Part shown: positions 33,593 through 41,672 of the stretch, one piece after another
Position numbering within the stretch: position 1 is the first letter of the stretch
Layout of the letters: every line of letters begins with the position of its first letter
DNA from: JACMLD01 sp044227095
Lineage (GTDB): Bacteria > Bacteroidota > Bacteroidia > Chitinophagales > Chitinophagaceae
Reading direction: 5' to 3'
DNA: 64,000 bases
NCBI GenBank assembly: GCA_044227095.1
Contig: JBGAFV010000001.1
Location: forward strand, 4,464,001 to 4,528,000
The notes under the pieces: model-generated
Told to the model about the DNA's origin: nothing
The model's input: the letters and a program-made list of their open reading frames with translations, nothing else
The model's database searches: none
Position numbers and translations under genes: made by a program

Positions 33593-34348
33593 CTAAAAAT
33601 AATAATCCACAGACAAGCCAATAGTAAACAGCAGGTTTTTACTTTTTGTACGGTTTACTTTATTGTAATTTAACCCACTGGTAATATTGAGCCATTTTTT
33701 CAATTTTACCGATAGCGAAGAATTTGATTTCAAAATATAATCATCCCACGAAGAAAGTGACTGTTGCCAGAAATGAACCCCATCAAGCGTAATTATTCCT
33801 TTAAAAACAAAATGATATTTTAAGCGCAAAGAATTGCGCATGGTATTGAACTCATCATTTGTAATACTGTCAATTTTGAGGTTACTGTACTCATATAAAA
33901 TCCCATCGCTTAACACAATGCTGGCATCTTTTTTCTCAGAAACATTATAACCAATACCAACACCGCCCTGGAACCTGTCGTTAACTTTTAATGAAAAACT
34001 TTTTTCGTAAGTAATCAATCCCCAGTAATACAACCGTGGCGAAATAGTAGGTGTTACTTTATAAATATTAAAGTCTATGGCAGATGTAAAATCATTATTT
34101 GTTTGCACACCATTTTGTTTACCATATATCCAGGCTGCACTGCTATTGAAGAACTTGTTCTTTTTATTGACGTTGAACTTAATTGAATTGTTTAGAACAA
34201 AAGAATTGGCAGCATCCGTTTGATTAATAATGCCAGTAGCCGCATAACCCAGGTAATGATGAACACTATCACTAAACTGCGCATGGGTGCATTTGCATGC
34301 AAGGAATAAAAAAATTACTGTAAAAAAGGGTCTTATTACAAAATGCAT
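33593..34348 (-). CDS. DUF481 outer-membrane beta-barrel protein
   Basis: 251 residues with a signal peptide (FFTVIFLFLACKCTHAQ). The mature part is alternating hydrophobic/polar beta strands with many Tyr, Asn and Phe: SSAAWIYGKQNGVQ, RLYYWGLITYEKSFSLK, RFQGGVGIGYNVSE, and a C-terminal IGLSVDYYF ending in Phe as outer-membrane barrels do. This is the DUF481 pattern. Its role is unknown; perhaps a small salt-stress or adhesion barrel, as proposed for some relatives. Single gene. Confidence 0.85.
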   Translation of the reverse strand: MHFVIRPFFTVIFLFLACKCTHAQFSDSVHHYLGYAATGIINQTDAANSFVLNNSIKFNVNKKNKFFNSSAAWIYGKQNGVQTNNDFTSAIDFNIYKVTPTISPRLYYWGLITYEKSFSLKVNDRFQGGVGIGYNVSEKKDASIVLSDGILYEYSNLKIDSITNDEFNTMRNSLRLKYHFVFKGIITLDGVHFWQQSLSSWDDYILKSNSSLSVKLKKWLNITSGLNYNKVNRTKSKNLLFTIGLSVDYYF

Positions 34349-34502
34349 ACTGCAAAATTACATACTTACTGTCATGCTGTGGCACCTTGCGTGAATCATA
34401 TATAAGCATGGTACTATTGCTAACAATTCTTGCTAATCAACCTTCACGGGGTGCTTGCAGCATAACAGCGGAGCTGGTGATCTATTACTGGTTTGCATTT
34501 AC

Positions 34503-34538
34503 AAAAAAAGCTTAGTGAAACTTCTTTCACTAAGCTTT
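34503..34538 (-). terminator. Terminator of the phosphohexomutase gene
   Basis: AAAGCTTAGTGAAA (34507-34520) and TTTCACTAAGCTTT (34525-34538) form a perfect 14-bp stem with loop CTTC. Read on the minus strand it ends in a run of T residues, 22 bases past the stop at 34560. Confidence 0.93.
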
Positions 34539-34559
34539 GAAAAAACTAATTCAACCTTA

Positions 34560-36284
34560 TTACTTCAGCTTCATATCTGCAATAATGCCTTCTACTTTTT
34601 TATCAATTGCTGCATATTCTTTTTCAAATTCGGCAGCGCTGTTCAGTTTTGTATTCATGCTGAAATAGAATTTTATTTTCGGCTCAGTACCACTTGGCCT
34701 TGCAGATATCTTGCTGCCATCTGCCAGTATAAACTGCAACACGTTAGATTTTGGCAATTCTATATCCCATGTTTTGCCGGTTTGCAAATCAGTGCCTTTT
34801 CTCAATTCATAATCCAGCAACTGCGCCACTGCAACACCATTAATATTTTTAGGCGGATTAGCACGATAACCCTCCATCATATCTGCAATCTGTTTCTGTC
34901 CGTCCATTCCTTTTTTAGTAATGGAAATCAAAGACTCTTTGTACAAACCATACTGCACATAAATGTCTATCAGTTTATCGTACAAAGTTCTGCCCTTGTT
35001 TTTTTCGTAAGCAGCCATCTCACACAAAAGGGCAACCGCACTTACAGCATCTTTATCACGAATTTTAGAACCTACCATCAATCCATAACTTTCTTCTCCG
35101 CCAACAATATATTCTTCTTTACCTTCTTTTTCTTTAATCAGTTCGGCAATCCATTTAAAACCGGTAAGCACATTGTAACAGGCAACAGCATTTGCTTTAG
35201 CAATCTTATCAATCAGTTCTGTGGTAACAATGGTTTTAATCACCATATCATTTGCTTTGGCAATGCCCTTTGCTTTACGGGCTTCTATCATGTAGTTGCA
35301 GGCAAGCACAGCTGTCTGGTTTCCATTTACCAGTATCCAGTTGCCTTTATTGTCTTTAATGGCAATGCCCACACGGTCTGCATCAGGGTCTGTTCCCAAT
35401 AAAATATCAGCATTCATTTCTTTGGCTTTCTTCAAACCAATGCTCATTGCTTCACTTTCTTCAGGGTTTGGATACACAACTGTTGGAAAATTTCCATCGG
35501 GCACAGCCTGTTCATCTACAATAGTTACATTGGTAAAACCAAAACGTTTTAATACTTCAGGAACAAGTTTTATACCCGTGCCATGTATTGGCGTATAAAC
35601 AATCTTCAGGTCTTTTTGCTTTTCTATCACTTCCGGATAAACGCTAAGCCCTTTAACCATGTCCATATAAGCATTGTCAATATCCGCACCTATTAAAGTA
35701 ATGTTTGCTTCTCCCCCACTCCATTTCACTTCATCTACAGAAGCAATTTTATCCACTTCTTTTATTACATCTTTATCGTGGGGTGGCACCAACTGGCCGC
35801 CATCATTCCAGTAAGCTTTGTAACCATTATATTCTTTTGGATTATGAGATGCAGTACACACCACACCGCCATGCAGTTTTAAATGACGTATAGTAAAACT
35901 TAGCTCTGGTGTTGGGCGAAGGCTTTCAAATAAAAATACTTTAATGCCATTTGCTGCAAATACATTGGCAACTGTTTCAGCAAAAAAGCGGCTGTTGTTG
36001 CGACTGTCGTGCGCAATGGCTACTTTAATCTCGCCTTTTAACTGCGCCTTCATATAATTGGCAAAACCCTGTGTGCTCATGCCCACCGTGTATTTGTTCA
36101 TGCGGTTGGTGCCAACGCCCATAATGCCGCGAAGGCCGCCTGTACCAAATTCAAGGTTGCGGTAAAAAGACTCCTCCAGTTCTTTGGGGTTATCTTTTTG
36201 TAAACGGGTTATTTCATCTTTCGTAGCCTGGTCAAAATTTCCTTTTAGCCAGGTGTTCACTTTGTCCTGAATGGCAGCATCCAT
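34560..36284 (-). CDS. Phospho-sugar mutase (phosphoglucomutase/phosphomannomutase)
   Basis: 574 residues in the four-domain alpha-D-phosphohexomutase family: FGTGGLRGIMGVGTNRMN near 46-63, phosphoserine loop CTASHNPKEYNGYK with Ser146, metal-binding loop GTDPDADRVGIAI, sugar-binding GGEESYGLMVG, and phosphate-binding RPSGTEPKIKFYF. It interconverts hexose-1- and hexose-6-phosphates, feeding glycogen and sugar-nucleotide synthesis. Length and the GGEESYG form place it with the PgcA/PGM2-like subgroup rather than GlmM. Monocistronic with its own terminator. Confidence 0.94.
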   Translation of the reverse strand: MDAAIQDKVNTWLKGNFDQATKDEITRLQKDNPKELEESFYRNLEFGTGGLRGIMGVGTNRMNKYTVGMSTQGFANYMKAQLKGEIKVAIAHDSRNNSRFFAETVANVFAANGIKVFLFESLRPTPELSFTIRHLKLHGGVVCTASHNPKEYNGYKAYWNDGGQLVPPHDKDVIKEVDKIASVDEVKWSGGEANITLIGADIDNAYMDMVKGLSVYPEVIEKQKDLKIVYTPIHGTGIKLVPEVLKRFGFTNVTIVDEQAVPDGNFPTVVYPNPEESEAMSIGLKKAKEMNADILLGTDPDADRVGIAIKDNKGNWILVNGNQTAVLACNYMIEARKAKGIAKANDMVIKTIVTTELIDKIAKANAVACYNVLTGFKWIAELIKEKEGKEEYIVGGEESYGLMVGSKIRDKDAVSAVALLCEMAAYEKNKGRTLYDKLIDIYVQYGLYKESLISITKKGMDGQKQIADMMEGYRANPPKNINGVAVAQLLDYELRKGTDLQTGKTWDIELPKSNVLQFILADGSKISARPSGTEPKIKFYFSMNTKLNSAAEFEKEYAAIDKKVEGIIADMKLK

Positions 36285-36420
36285 AATCTGAGGTTTAAAT
36301 GTTTGTTTTGGGCTTCTAAGTTATTGATTTCTCTGAATTGACAATCTATTAACCGCCTTAACCCGTATTTTTGTTTTCGTAGTTTATCCGTATTATATGA
36401 GGAAAAAATAGTACCGACTG

Positions 36421-37467
36421 TTGTTTAAAAAAATTTTCATATCGTGCCTGCTTATTGGATTAGTATGCTGCATTCATGCACAGGACTCTTCAGCAGTTGA
36501 CATTAATACCGACCTGTCGTTTTACGGAAGGATCAAAAGAGATTCAGCCAACTTTACATTCGACTCTGCAAAAGCCTGGGAAGAAGTACGCAGAACAATT
36601 CCTTATTCACCAACAACAGATACAATAAACAAAACCCGCCTCTGGCTGGTAGCAGGAGGTCATGCTGCTTTCTGGACTGCTACCTATATCGGTCTTCAAA
36701 AAACATGGTACAGCAATTACCCACGTTCTTCCTTTCATTTTTTTAATGACAACGATGAATGGCTGCAAATGGACAAATTTGGCCATGTGTGGACTGCCTA
36801 TAATCTTGGTCGTGTCTCCGGCGAAATGTGGGAATGGGCAGGTCTCAGCCGCAAACGAAGTGTTATCTATGGCGGCTTAAGCGCCATTGCCTACCAGAGC
36901 ATCATAGAAATACAGGATGGTTTTTCTTCTGAATGGGGTTTTAGCTGGGGCGATATGACGGCAAACATAATTGGTGCGGCTGCTTATGTATCGCAGGAGT
37001 TGGGTTGGAAAGAACAGCGCATACAAATTAAACTGAGTTACTGGCCTTATAATTATTCCACCGATTTAATTGCCCGCCGCAATCAATTGTTTGGTACTGG
37101 TATTCTTGAAAGAATGCTGAAGGATTATAACTCTCAAACCTATTGGATAAGCGTTAACCTTAAATCATTTTTTCAGCAAAGCAAATTGCCTGCATGGCTT
37201 AATATTTCTTTTGGCTATAGTGGCGATGGCATGCTTGGCGGCACACAAAATACATGGACAGATGCGCAAGGTGTTTATCACGACAGAACAGATATTCCCC
37301 GCGTACGGCGCTTTTTTATATCGCCAGATATTGATCTTACCAAAATAAAAACAAAGAGCAAAGTATTAAAGACTGTGTTCTTTGCATTTAATGTTTTAAA
37401 AATTCCTGCCCCTGCAATAGAATTAAATTCACAAGGAAAATTTGTGGGGCATTGGCTATATTATTAA
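36421..37467 (+). CDS. Exported DUF2279 protein
   Basis: 348 residues starting at TTG 36421, just before the signal peptide (FKKIFISCLLIGLVCCIHAQ). The DUF2279 core runs from LWLVAGGHAAFWTATYIG through DKFGHVWTAYNLGRVSGEM, AIAYQSIIEIQDGFSSEWGF and SWGDMTANIIGAAAYVSQE, with conserved His and Asp residues within helices, like the YfiM lipoprotein group. The C-terminal part is beta-rich. No function is established; probably envelope-associated. A heptad repeat begins 3 bases after the stop. Confidence 0.85.
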   Translation: MFKKIFISCLLIGLVCCIHAQDSSAVDINTDLSFYGRIKRDSANFTFDSAKAWEEVRRTIPYSPTTDTINKTRLWLVAGGHAAFWTATYIGLQKTWYSNYPRSSFHFFNDNDEWLQMDKFGHVWTAYNLGRVSGEMWEWAGLSRKRSVIYGGLSAIAYQSIIEIQDGFSSEWGFSWGDMTANIIGAAAYVSQELGWKEQRIQIKLSYWPYNYSTDLIARRNQLFGTGILERMLKDYNSQTYWISVNLKSFFQQSKLPAWLNISFGYSGDGMLGGTQNTWTDAQGVYHDRTDIPRVRRFFISPDIDLTKIKTKSKVLKTVFFAFNVLKIPAPAIELNSQGKFVGHWLYY

Positions 37468-37469
37468 AC

Positions 37470-37497
37470 AGCCACGAGCTATAAGCTGTGAGCAAAT
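37470..37497 (+). repeat. Short heptad array after the DUF2279 gene
   Basis: Units AGCCACG, AGCTATA, AGCTGTG, AGCAAAT in one phase, starting 3 bases after the TAA stop at 37465-37467. Confidence 0.7.
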
Positions 37498-37521
37498 ACA
37501 TTATTTAGGAGACCAGCAAGT

Positions 37522-37629
37522 TGTAATGCTATTCAGCTCCGGTTGTGTCACTCACTTGTACTGTATATCGTTGGGCAGCTTACACCAAGGGTTTCACCCA
37601 TGGTTATTTATACTACGCCCTTTCAGGGC
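37522..37629. repeat. Two-part repeat plus palindromes
   Basis: TGTAATGCTATTCAGCTC (37522-37539) and GTTGTGTCACTCACTTGTAC (37542-37561) are the permuted partner of 29639-29679. Then come CCAAGGGTTTCACCCATGG (37585-37603) and GCCCTTTCAGGGC (37617-37629), two near-perfect palindromes. Confidence 0.82.
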
Positions 37630-37667
37630 TTGCTTAAAAAACAACATACCTTGGCATTTCCAAAACC

Positions 37668-37730
37668 AGCTAAGAGCTAAGAGCTAAGAGCTAAGAGCTA
37701 AGAGCTAACAGCTAACAGCTAACAGCTCAC
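37668..37730 (+). repeat. Heptanucleotide tandem array, nine units
   Basis: AGCTAAG five times, AGCTAAC three times, then AGCTCAC, with no interruption. It is the least degenerate member of the heptad family and so probably the youngest. The last unit contains the TGA stop (37727-37729, minus strand) of the phosphoribosyltransferase gene. Confidence 0.95.
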
Positions 37731-38257
37731 TCCAAATAAGCTCCCTTAATCACTTCTCTTTCGGCTTCTACGTAAATATGTTCCTGTAGTGTGGTGGCTA
37801 TTGACAAACCAACATAATCTGGTTTTACAGGAAATGCCTTGTGACTGCGTTCTACCAAAACCAGTGTCTGTATTTTTTTGGGATGATAAGCAAGAAAAGG
37901 CTGCATAGCATACAGCAATGTTTTTCCGCTCATGGCTACATCGTCTATTACAATAATAATCTTGTCATCAAAATTGCCTTTTTTGCTAAGCGTTACTGTG
38001 GTAGGCAGGTGTTTATCTAGCGACACAATAAAAATATCTGTTTTTATATCGCTTATTTCAGAAAGAATTTTTTGTATGTTTTTGGCCATTACAGTTCCGC
38101 TTTCGCGAATGCCGGCCAGTACCAGTTCATTTTCGCCTGTATTGTTTTCAATAATCTCATAAGCCATGCGGCGAAGCTTTTTAGCCGCTGTAACCTCATC
38201 AAGGATATAGTTTTTTTCCGTTGCCAATTGATCAGTTTTAGAAACAAAATACAACAA
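37727..38257 (-). CDS. PyrR-like phosphoribosyltransferase
   Basis: 176 residues from a TTG at 38257; no ATG precedes the conserved start ILDEVTAAKKLRRMAYEI, so TTG is likely. The PRPP loop is at about 101-113 (IIVIDDVAMSGKTLL); LVLAGIRESGTVMAK is the flexible-loop region and VLVERSHKAFPVKPDYVG the C-terminal hood. Relatives are PyrR, the pyrimidine attenuator and uracil phosphoribosyltransferase, and other type I PRTases; the substrate is uncertain. The gene starts divergently from the iron-sulfur gene, 51 bases apart. Its 3' end is inside the AGCTAAG array. Confidence 0.85.
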   Translation of the reverse strand: MLYFVSKTDQLATEKNYILDEVTAAKKLRRMAYEIIENNTGENELVLAGIRESGTVMAKNIQKILSEISDIKTDIFIVSLDKHLPTTVTLSKKGNFDDKIIIVIDDVAMSGKTLLYAMQPFLAYHPKKIQTLVLVERSHKAFPVKPDYVGLSIATTLQEHIYVEAEREVIKGAYLE

Positions 38258-38308
38258 AACAACACACTAAATGCAAAACCTTTAATTTAGCTGGTATAAA
38301 ATTGTAGC

Positions 38309-39622
38309 ATGCAATTTATACCACAGGCTTTCTTTGTTGTACTGGCTGGTTTTGCCAGTTGGTTGTTCTTTAAAAAAGCTACTGCCATACGGCGCAATAT
38401 TTTATTGGGCAAAGATGAAGACTACTCAGGCAATGCCGCTGCCCGCTGGAAAAACCTGCTCCTATTAGCATTCGGGCAAAAGAAAATGTTTAAGAACCCG
38501 CTTGTAGCAGTAATGCATTTTGTTATTTATGCTGGCTTTATCATCATTAATCTTGAAGTGCTGGAAATTGTACTGGACGGATTATTAGGCACACACAGGC
38601 TTTTTAGCAAACCACTTGGCGGCTTATACAGTTTTCTCATCAATAGTTTTGAATTTCTTGCAGTTGGTGTTATAACTGTTTGTGTTATTTTTCTTATCCG
38701 CAGGAATATTATCAAACTAAAACGTTTTATCAGTAAAGATTTGGATGGATGGCCCCGCAGCGATGCCAATTACATTCTTATTTCAGAAATTGTATTGATG
38801 ACATTGTTTCTAACAATGAATGCTGCAGACACAGCATTGCAAATGCGTGGGTATGGTCATTATGCAGAACATCTTACTGGCAACTTTGCATTCTCTTCTT
38901 TTTTACATCCTTTATTAAACGGGCTAAGCATATCTTCTCTTGTTTTTATTGAAAGAACATGCTGGTGGCTGCACATTACCGGCATATTTGCGTTCTTAAA
39001 TTATCTGCCGTATTCAAAACACCTGCACATTATGCTGGCATTTCCTAATGCATATTTTGCAAGGTTGCAGCCAGCAGGTAAGATGCACAATATGCCTGCC
39101 ATTCAGAACGAAGTCTTATATGCCATGCAACCAGAACTTGCACCAACGGAAGCTGCACCACCTGCTACATTCGGTGCAAAAGATGTAATGGATTTAAGCT
39201 GGCGCAATTTGCTGGATGCTTACAGTTGCACAGAATGCGGCCGTTGTACAGCATCATGTCCTGCTAATATTACGGGTAAACTTTTGTCTCCACGTAAAAT
39301 AATGATGGATACACGTGACAGGCTTGAAGAAGTTGGAAAAAACATTGATAAGAACGGTCAGTTTACTGCGGATGGCAAAACGCTATTACACAATTATATT
39401 TCAGTAGAAGAACTGCGTGCCTGCACTACCTGCAATGCATGTGTTGAAGAATGCCCGGTAAGCATTAGTCCGCTTGAAATTATACTTGAACTGCGCCGCA
39501 GCCTTGTAATGGAAGAAAGCAATGCGCCGCAGGAATGGAATACCATGTTCAGCAACGTAGAAAATAATTTTGCACCCTGGAAGTTTTCGCCCGATGACAG
39601 GGATGGATGGGTAAATGGTTAG
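38309..39622 (+). CDS. Membrane-bound Hdr-type iron-sulfur protein
   Basis: 437 residues. Five or six membrane helices occupy residues 1-240, with His residues that could bind haem (VMHFVIYAGFI; WWLHITGIFAFLNYLPYSKHLH). The C-terminal domain carries two 4Fe-4S motifs: CTECGRCTASCPANI near 307 and CTTCNACVEECPVSI near 371. This resembles an HdrC/NarI-like fusion used to pass electrons between quinone and a CCG-domain (HdrB/GlpC-like) partner. The usual downstream CCG-domain gene is not here. The stop is TAG, and GGAATT-type heptad words start within five bases. Confidence 0.87.
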   Translation: MQFIPQAFFVVLAGFASWLFFKKATAIRRNILLGKDEDYSGNAAARWKNLLLLAFGQKKMFKNPLVAVMHFVIYAGFIIINLEVLEIVLDGLLGTHRLFSKPLGGLYSFLINSFEFLAVGVITVCVIFLIRRNIIKLKRFISKDLDGWPRSDANYILISEIVLMTLFLTMNAADTALQMRGYGHYAEHLTGNFAFSSFLHPLLNGLSISSLVFIERTCWWLHITGIFAFLNYLPYSKHLHIMLAFPNAYFARLQPAGKMHNMPAIQNEVLYAMQPELAPTEAAPPATFGAKDVMDLSWRNLLDAYSCTECGRCTASCPANITGKLLSPRKIMMDTRDRLEEVGKNIDKNGQFTADGKTLLHNYISVEELRACTTCNACVEECPVSISPLEIILELRRSLVMEESNAPQEWNTMFSNVENNFAPWKFSPDDRDGWVNG

Positions 39623-39626
39623 TCAA

Positions 39627-39734
39627 GGAATTAGTTATAGGGATTTGGAATTGGTGTGCGAGTTATAAAGAGTTTATAAAAATTAAGTTTTTTCTTCTTG
39701 ACGCCTAATTCCCAATAGCCAATTCCTAATTCCA
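39627..39734. repeat. Heptad-type inverted repeat with GGAATT / AATTCCn words
   Basis: GGAATTA, GTTATAG, GGATTTG... starts at 39627. On the other side AATTCCC, AATAGCC, AATTCCT, AATTCCA (39707-39734) are exactly in 7-base phase and complementary to the left words. The same word family recurs at 49715-49833. Confidence 0.78.
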
Positions 39735-39751
39735 TTCCCAAATAAAGATCA

Positions 39752-40006
39752 ATGAAAAAAATAATCCTCCTGAATTTACTGATCTTCCTTCTCCTCATGT
39801 GCATATTCCTTGTAGCGGCTTTCAGCATGGGGTATGCAGCCAATCACAGGTTTGGGACCGATGCAGGCATCCTCTACATTTTAATTATAATAGTTCACTT
39901 GTTTGTTAATTACATGATCATGCACAGGCAGCTTTTCCCTGTAAAAAATATTTTTTATGCCAGCATTGCCATTGTATTTCTTTACCTGCTGATTATTCTT
40001 CGTTGA
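39752..40006 (+). CDS. Small membrane protein of unknown function
   Basis: 84 residues with three hydrophobic stretches: IILLNLLIFLLLMCIFLVAA, GILYILIIIVHLFVNYMIM and IFYASIAIVFLYLLIIL. No motif is recognised. It sits 129 bases after the iron-sulfur gene, across an inverted repeat. The codon pattern and charged residues between helices support a real gene. Possible terminators follow at 40017-40032 and 40070-40093. Confidence 0.65.
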   Translation: MKKIILLNLLIFLLLMCIFLVAAFSMGYAANHRFGTDAGILYILIIIVHLFVNYMIMHRQLFPVKNIFYASIAIVFLYLLIILR

Positions 40007-40069
40007 AATAAAAAAACCAGGTACTTACCTGGCTTCACTATTTATAGCTGAGGGGTTGTGATAAAAAGA

Positions 40070-40093
40070 AAAAACAACCGGGAGGTTGTTTTT
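40070..40093. terminator. Palindromic terminator-like hairpin
   Basis: AAAAACAACC and GGTTGTTTTT form a perfect 10-bp stem with loop GGGA, so it could act in either direction. The rest of the spacer 40007-40311 holds GGAC words spaced 14, 8, 12 and 7 bases (about 40136-40185) and nothing else I can name. Confidence 0.7.
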
Positions 40094-40311
40094 CACTGGG
40101 AATTTTGAATTTTCCACTGGTTTTTGCTTTTAGGATTGGACGGTTTTCATTGGACAAAGGGACATTAAATTGGACTTTGGACGGTTGCAAATGGTTTGCA
40201 TTTCAAACATAGATTAAAATCCGATTAGCCCGATCATATTTCAAAAATAATTTATAACATTTTTAATGAAGATGATCGAAATCAATTGAGATTATAAACC
40301 CTTAACGGTTG

Positions 40312-41592
40312 TTAGTTTTTAGAGAAAATGAAATAAGCAACACTAAGACTTATGGGATGCATTTCTGAACGCAAGCCAGTATAACTAACAAACCTGCCGC
40401 TTATGATTGTACCAAGGTTAATATTACACTTGTTCCACAATTTTACACCAGCCATTACATTGTAAGCAAGCCAGAAACTTTCAAAGTCCAGCGGGTTCTG
40501 AGAAACATGTTCTTCGCCGGTACTGAGTGTAGTAGATTTAAATTCATTTTTGCTATAAGAGGCTATATTAAACGCTAATGTAGTACCTATGTAAGCTTTA
40601 AAATTTTTATTCCGCACAAAATTGTACAACACACCTATTTCCGGGGTAAAATTATTTTGAACGATTTTGTAAGTATTAAGCGTTGGTTTACCAAAGTAAT
40701 CGTTAGTTTCCTTTTTCCCATTATACACAATATGGTTATAATAAAAACCCATGCGCAATGCAAGCTGTTGCAAATTTCTATTACCGGAAAAGTCAAATGC
40801 GATGCCAACGCTTTTACCAATACTTCCGGAAAAATCTAACTGGGTCCATTGGTCAATCTGACCAACAAACTTAAAATTCATATAGGATACTCCCACTCCT
40901 GCCATTATCACGAAAGGATCTCCCTTTCTATTTTCATTTTTCTTGCGAGCATTTGTTCCATCGCCATTAATCATGAATACAACATCTGTCAGATCATCTT
41001 CGTTGTACTTGCAATTATTTATTCTTTTGATTAACATTTCCGGATCATTAACACCTCCAACAAAAGCAGACAACTGATTTTTATACAATGGTTGCACATG
41101 TAAATCTTGCCTATCGTCAAGGTATTTTTTATATACAAGCTCGTCTGCATTACTTTGCCCACCTTTTTGAATATAATAATGATGCTTTGTATCTACCAGT
41201 TCATATAAGGTCAAGTTCTTGCCAGCTACAAGTCTCCGCAAAAAAACTGTATCTATAATTGCACTATCCGCATTATTGACGCCATCAGACAAGCCTTGTA
41301 CATCAACAGGGCGCATATCTTTAGATACAATTTTGGTTTCATAAAAATCTGCTCCTGTAACTTCAAAACAATGTAAATCTTTGGTGCTGTACCTGGTAAT
41401 ACTTCCCGATTGGTTAAAATCTATCCTAACCGGGTTTACTTCCCAGTTACGGTAATCAATTTTTCCACGCAGTGTGTCGCCGGATTTTAAGACAACAAAT
41501 CCGTCTTTAAAATTTTTCTGGGAATTTGCAAAAAAACTAAAACATAATAGTAAAACAAATAGCGGAGCGGATTTCTGAAATTCATATTTCAT
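40312..41592 (-). CDS. Exported outer-membrane barrel protein of unknown function
   Basis: 426 residues from ATG 41592 (a TTG six bases upstream is possible). A signal peptide (SAPLFVLLLCFSFFANSQ) is followed by a domain of about 200 residues, beginning DGFVVLKSGDTLRGKIDYRN, which looks like a small beta fold seen at the start of many Bacteroidota outer-membrane proteins. From about residue 220 the sequence is amphipathic beta strands (FVIMAGVGVSYMNFKF; ALRMGFYYNHIVYNGKK; EIGVLYNFVRNKNFKAYIG) ending SLSVAYFIFSKN, i.e. an outer-membrane barrel. Role unknown. Confidence 0.8.
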   Translation of the reverse strand: MKYEFQKSAPLFVLLLCFSFFANSQKNFKDGFVVLKSGDTLRGKIDYRNWEVNPVRIDFNQSGSITRYSTKDLHCFEVTGADFYETKIVSKDMRPVDVQGLSDGVNNADSAIIDTVFLRRLVAGKNLTLYELVDTKHHYYIQKGGQSNADELVYKKYLDDRQDLHVQPLYKNQLSAFVGGVNDPEMLIKRINNCKYNEDDLTDVVFMINGDGTNARKKNENRKGDPFVIMAGVGVSYMNFKFVGQIDQWTQLDFSGSIGKSVGIAFDFSGNRNLQQLALRMGFYYNHIVYNGKKETNDYFGKPTLNTYKIVQNNFTPEIGVLYNFVRNKNFKAYIGTTLAFNIASYSKNEFKSTTLSTGEEHVSQNPLDFESFWLAYNVMAGVKLWNKCNINLGTIISGRFVSYTGLRSEMHPISLSVAYFIFSKN

Positions 41593-41672
41593 AAACAAAT
41601 ACCTGAGGGTTTCCGCAAAGGTACTTATTCTTTCATATAAAATAAAAGAATACGCAATTACATTAAGCGATT

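Noticed and set aside
34455..35402. 315-residue open frame on the plus strand, antisense to the phosphohexomutase gene
   Set aside because: Full overlap with a conserved gene on the other strand, Phe/His/Cys-rich composition typical of antisense translation, no family features.
37668..37730. CRISPR array
   Set aside because: Units are contiguous 7-mers with no spacers, and no cas genes are present.
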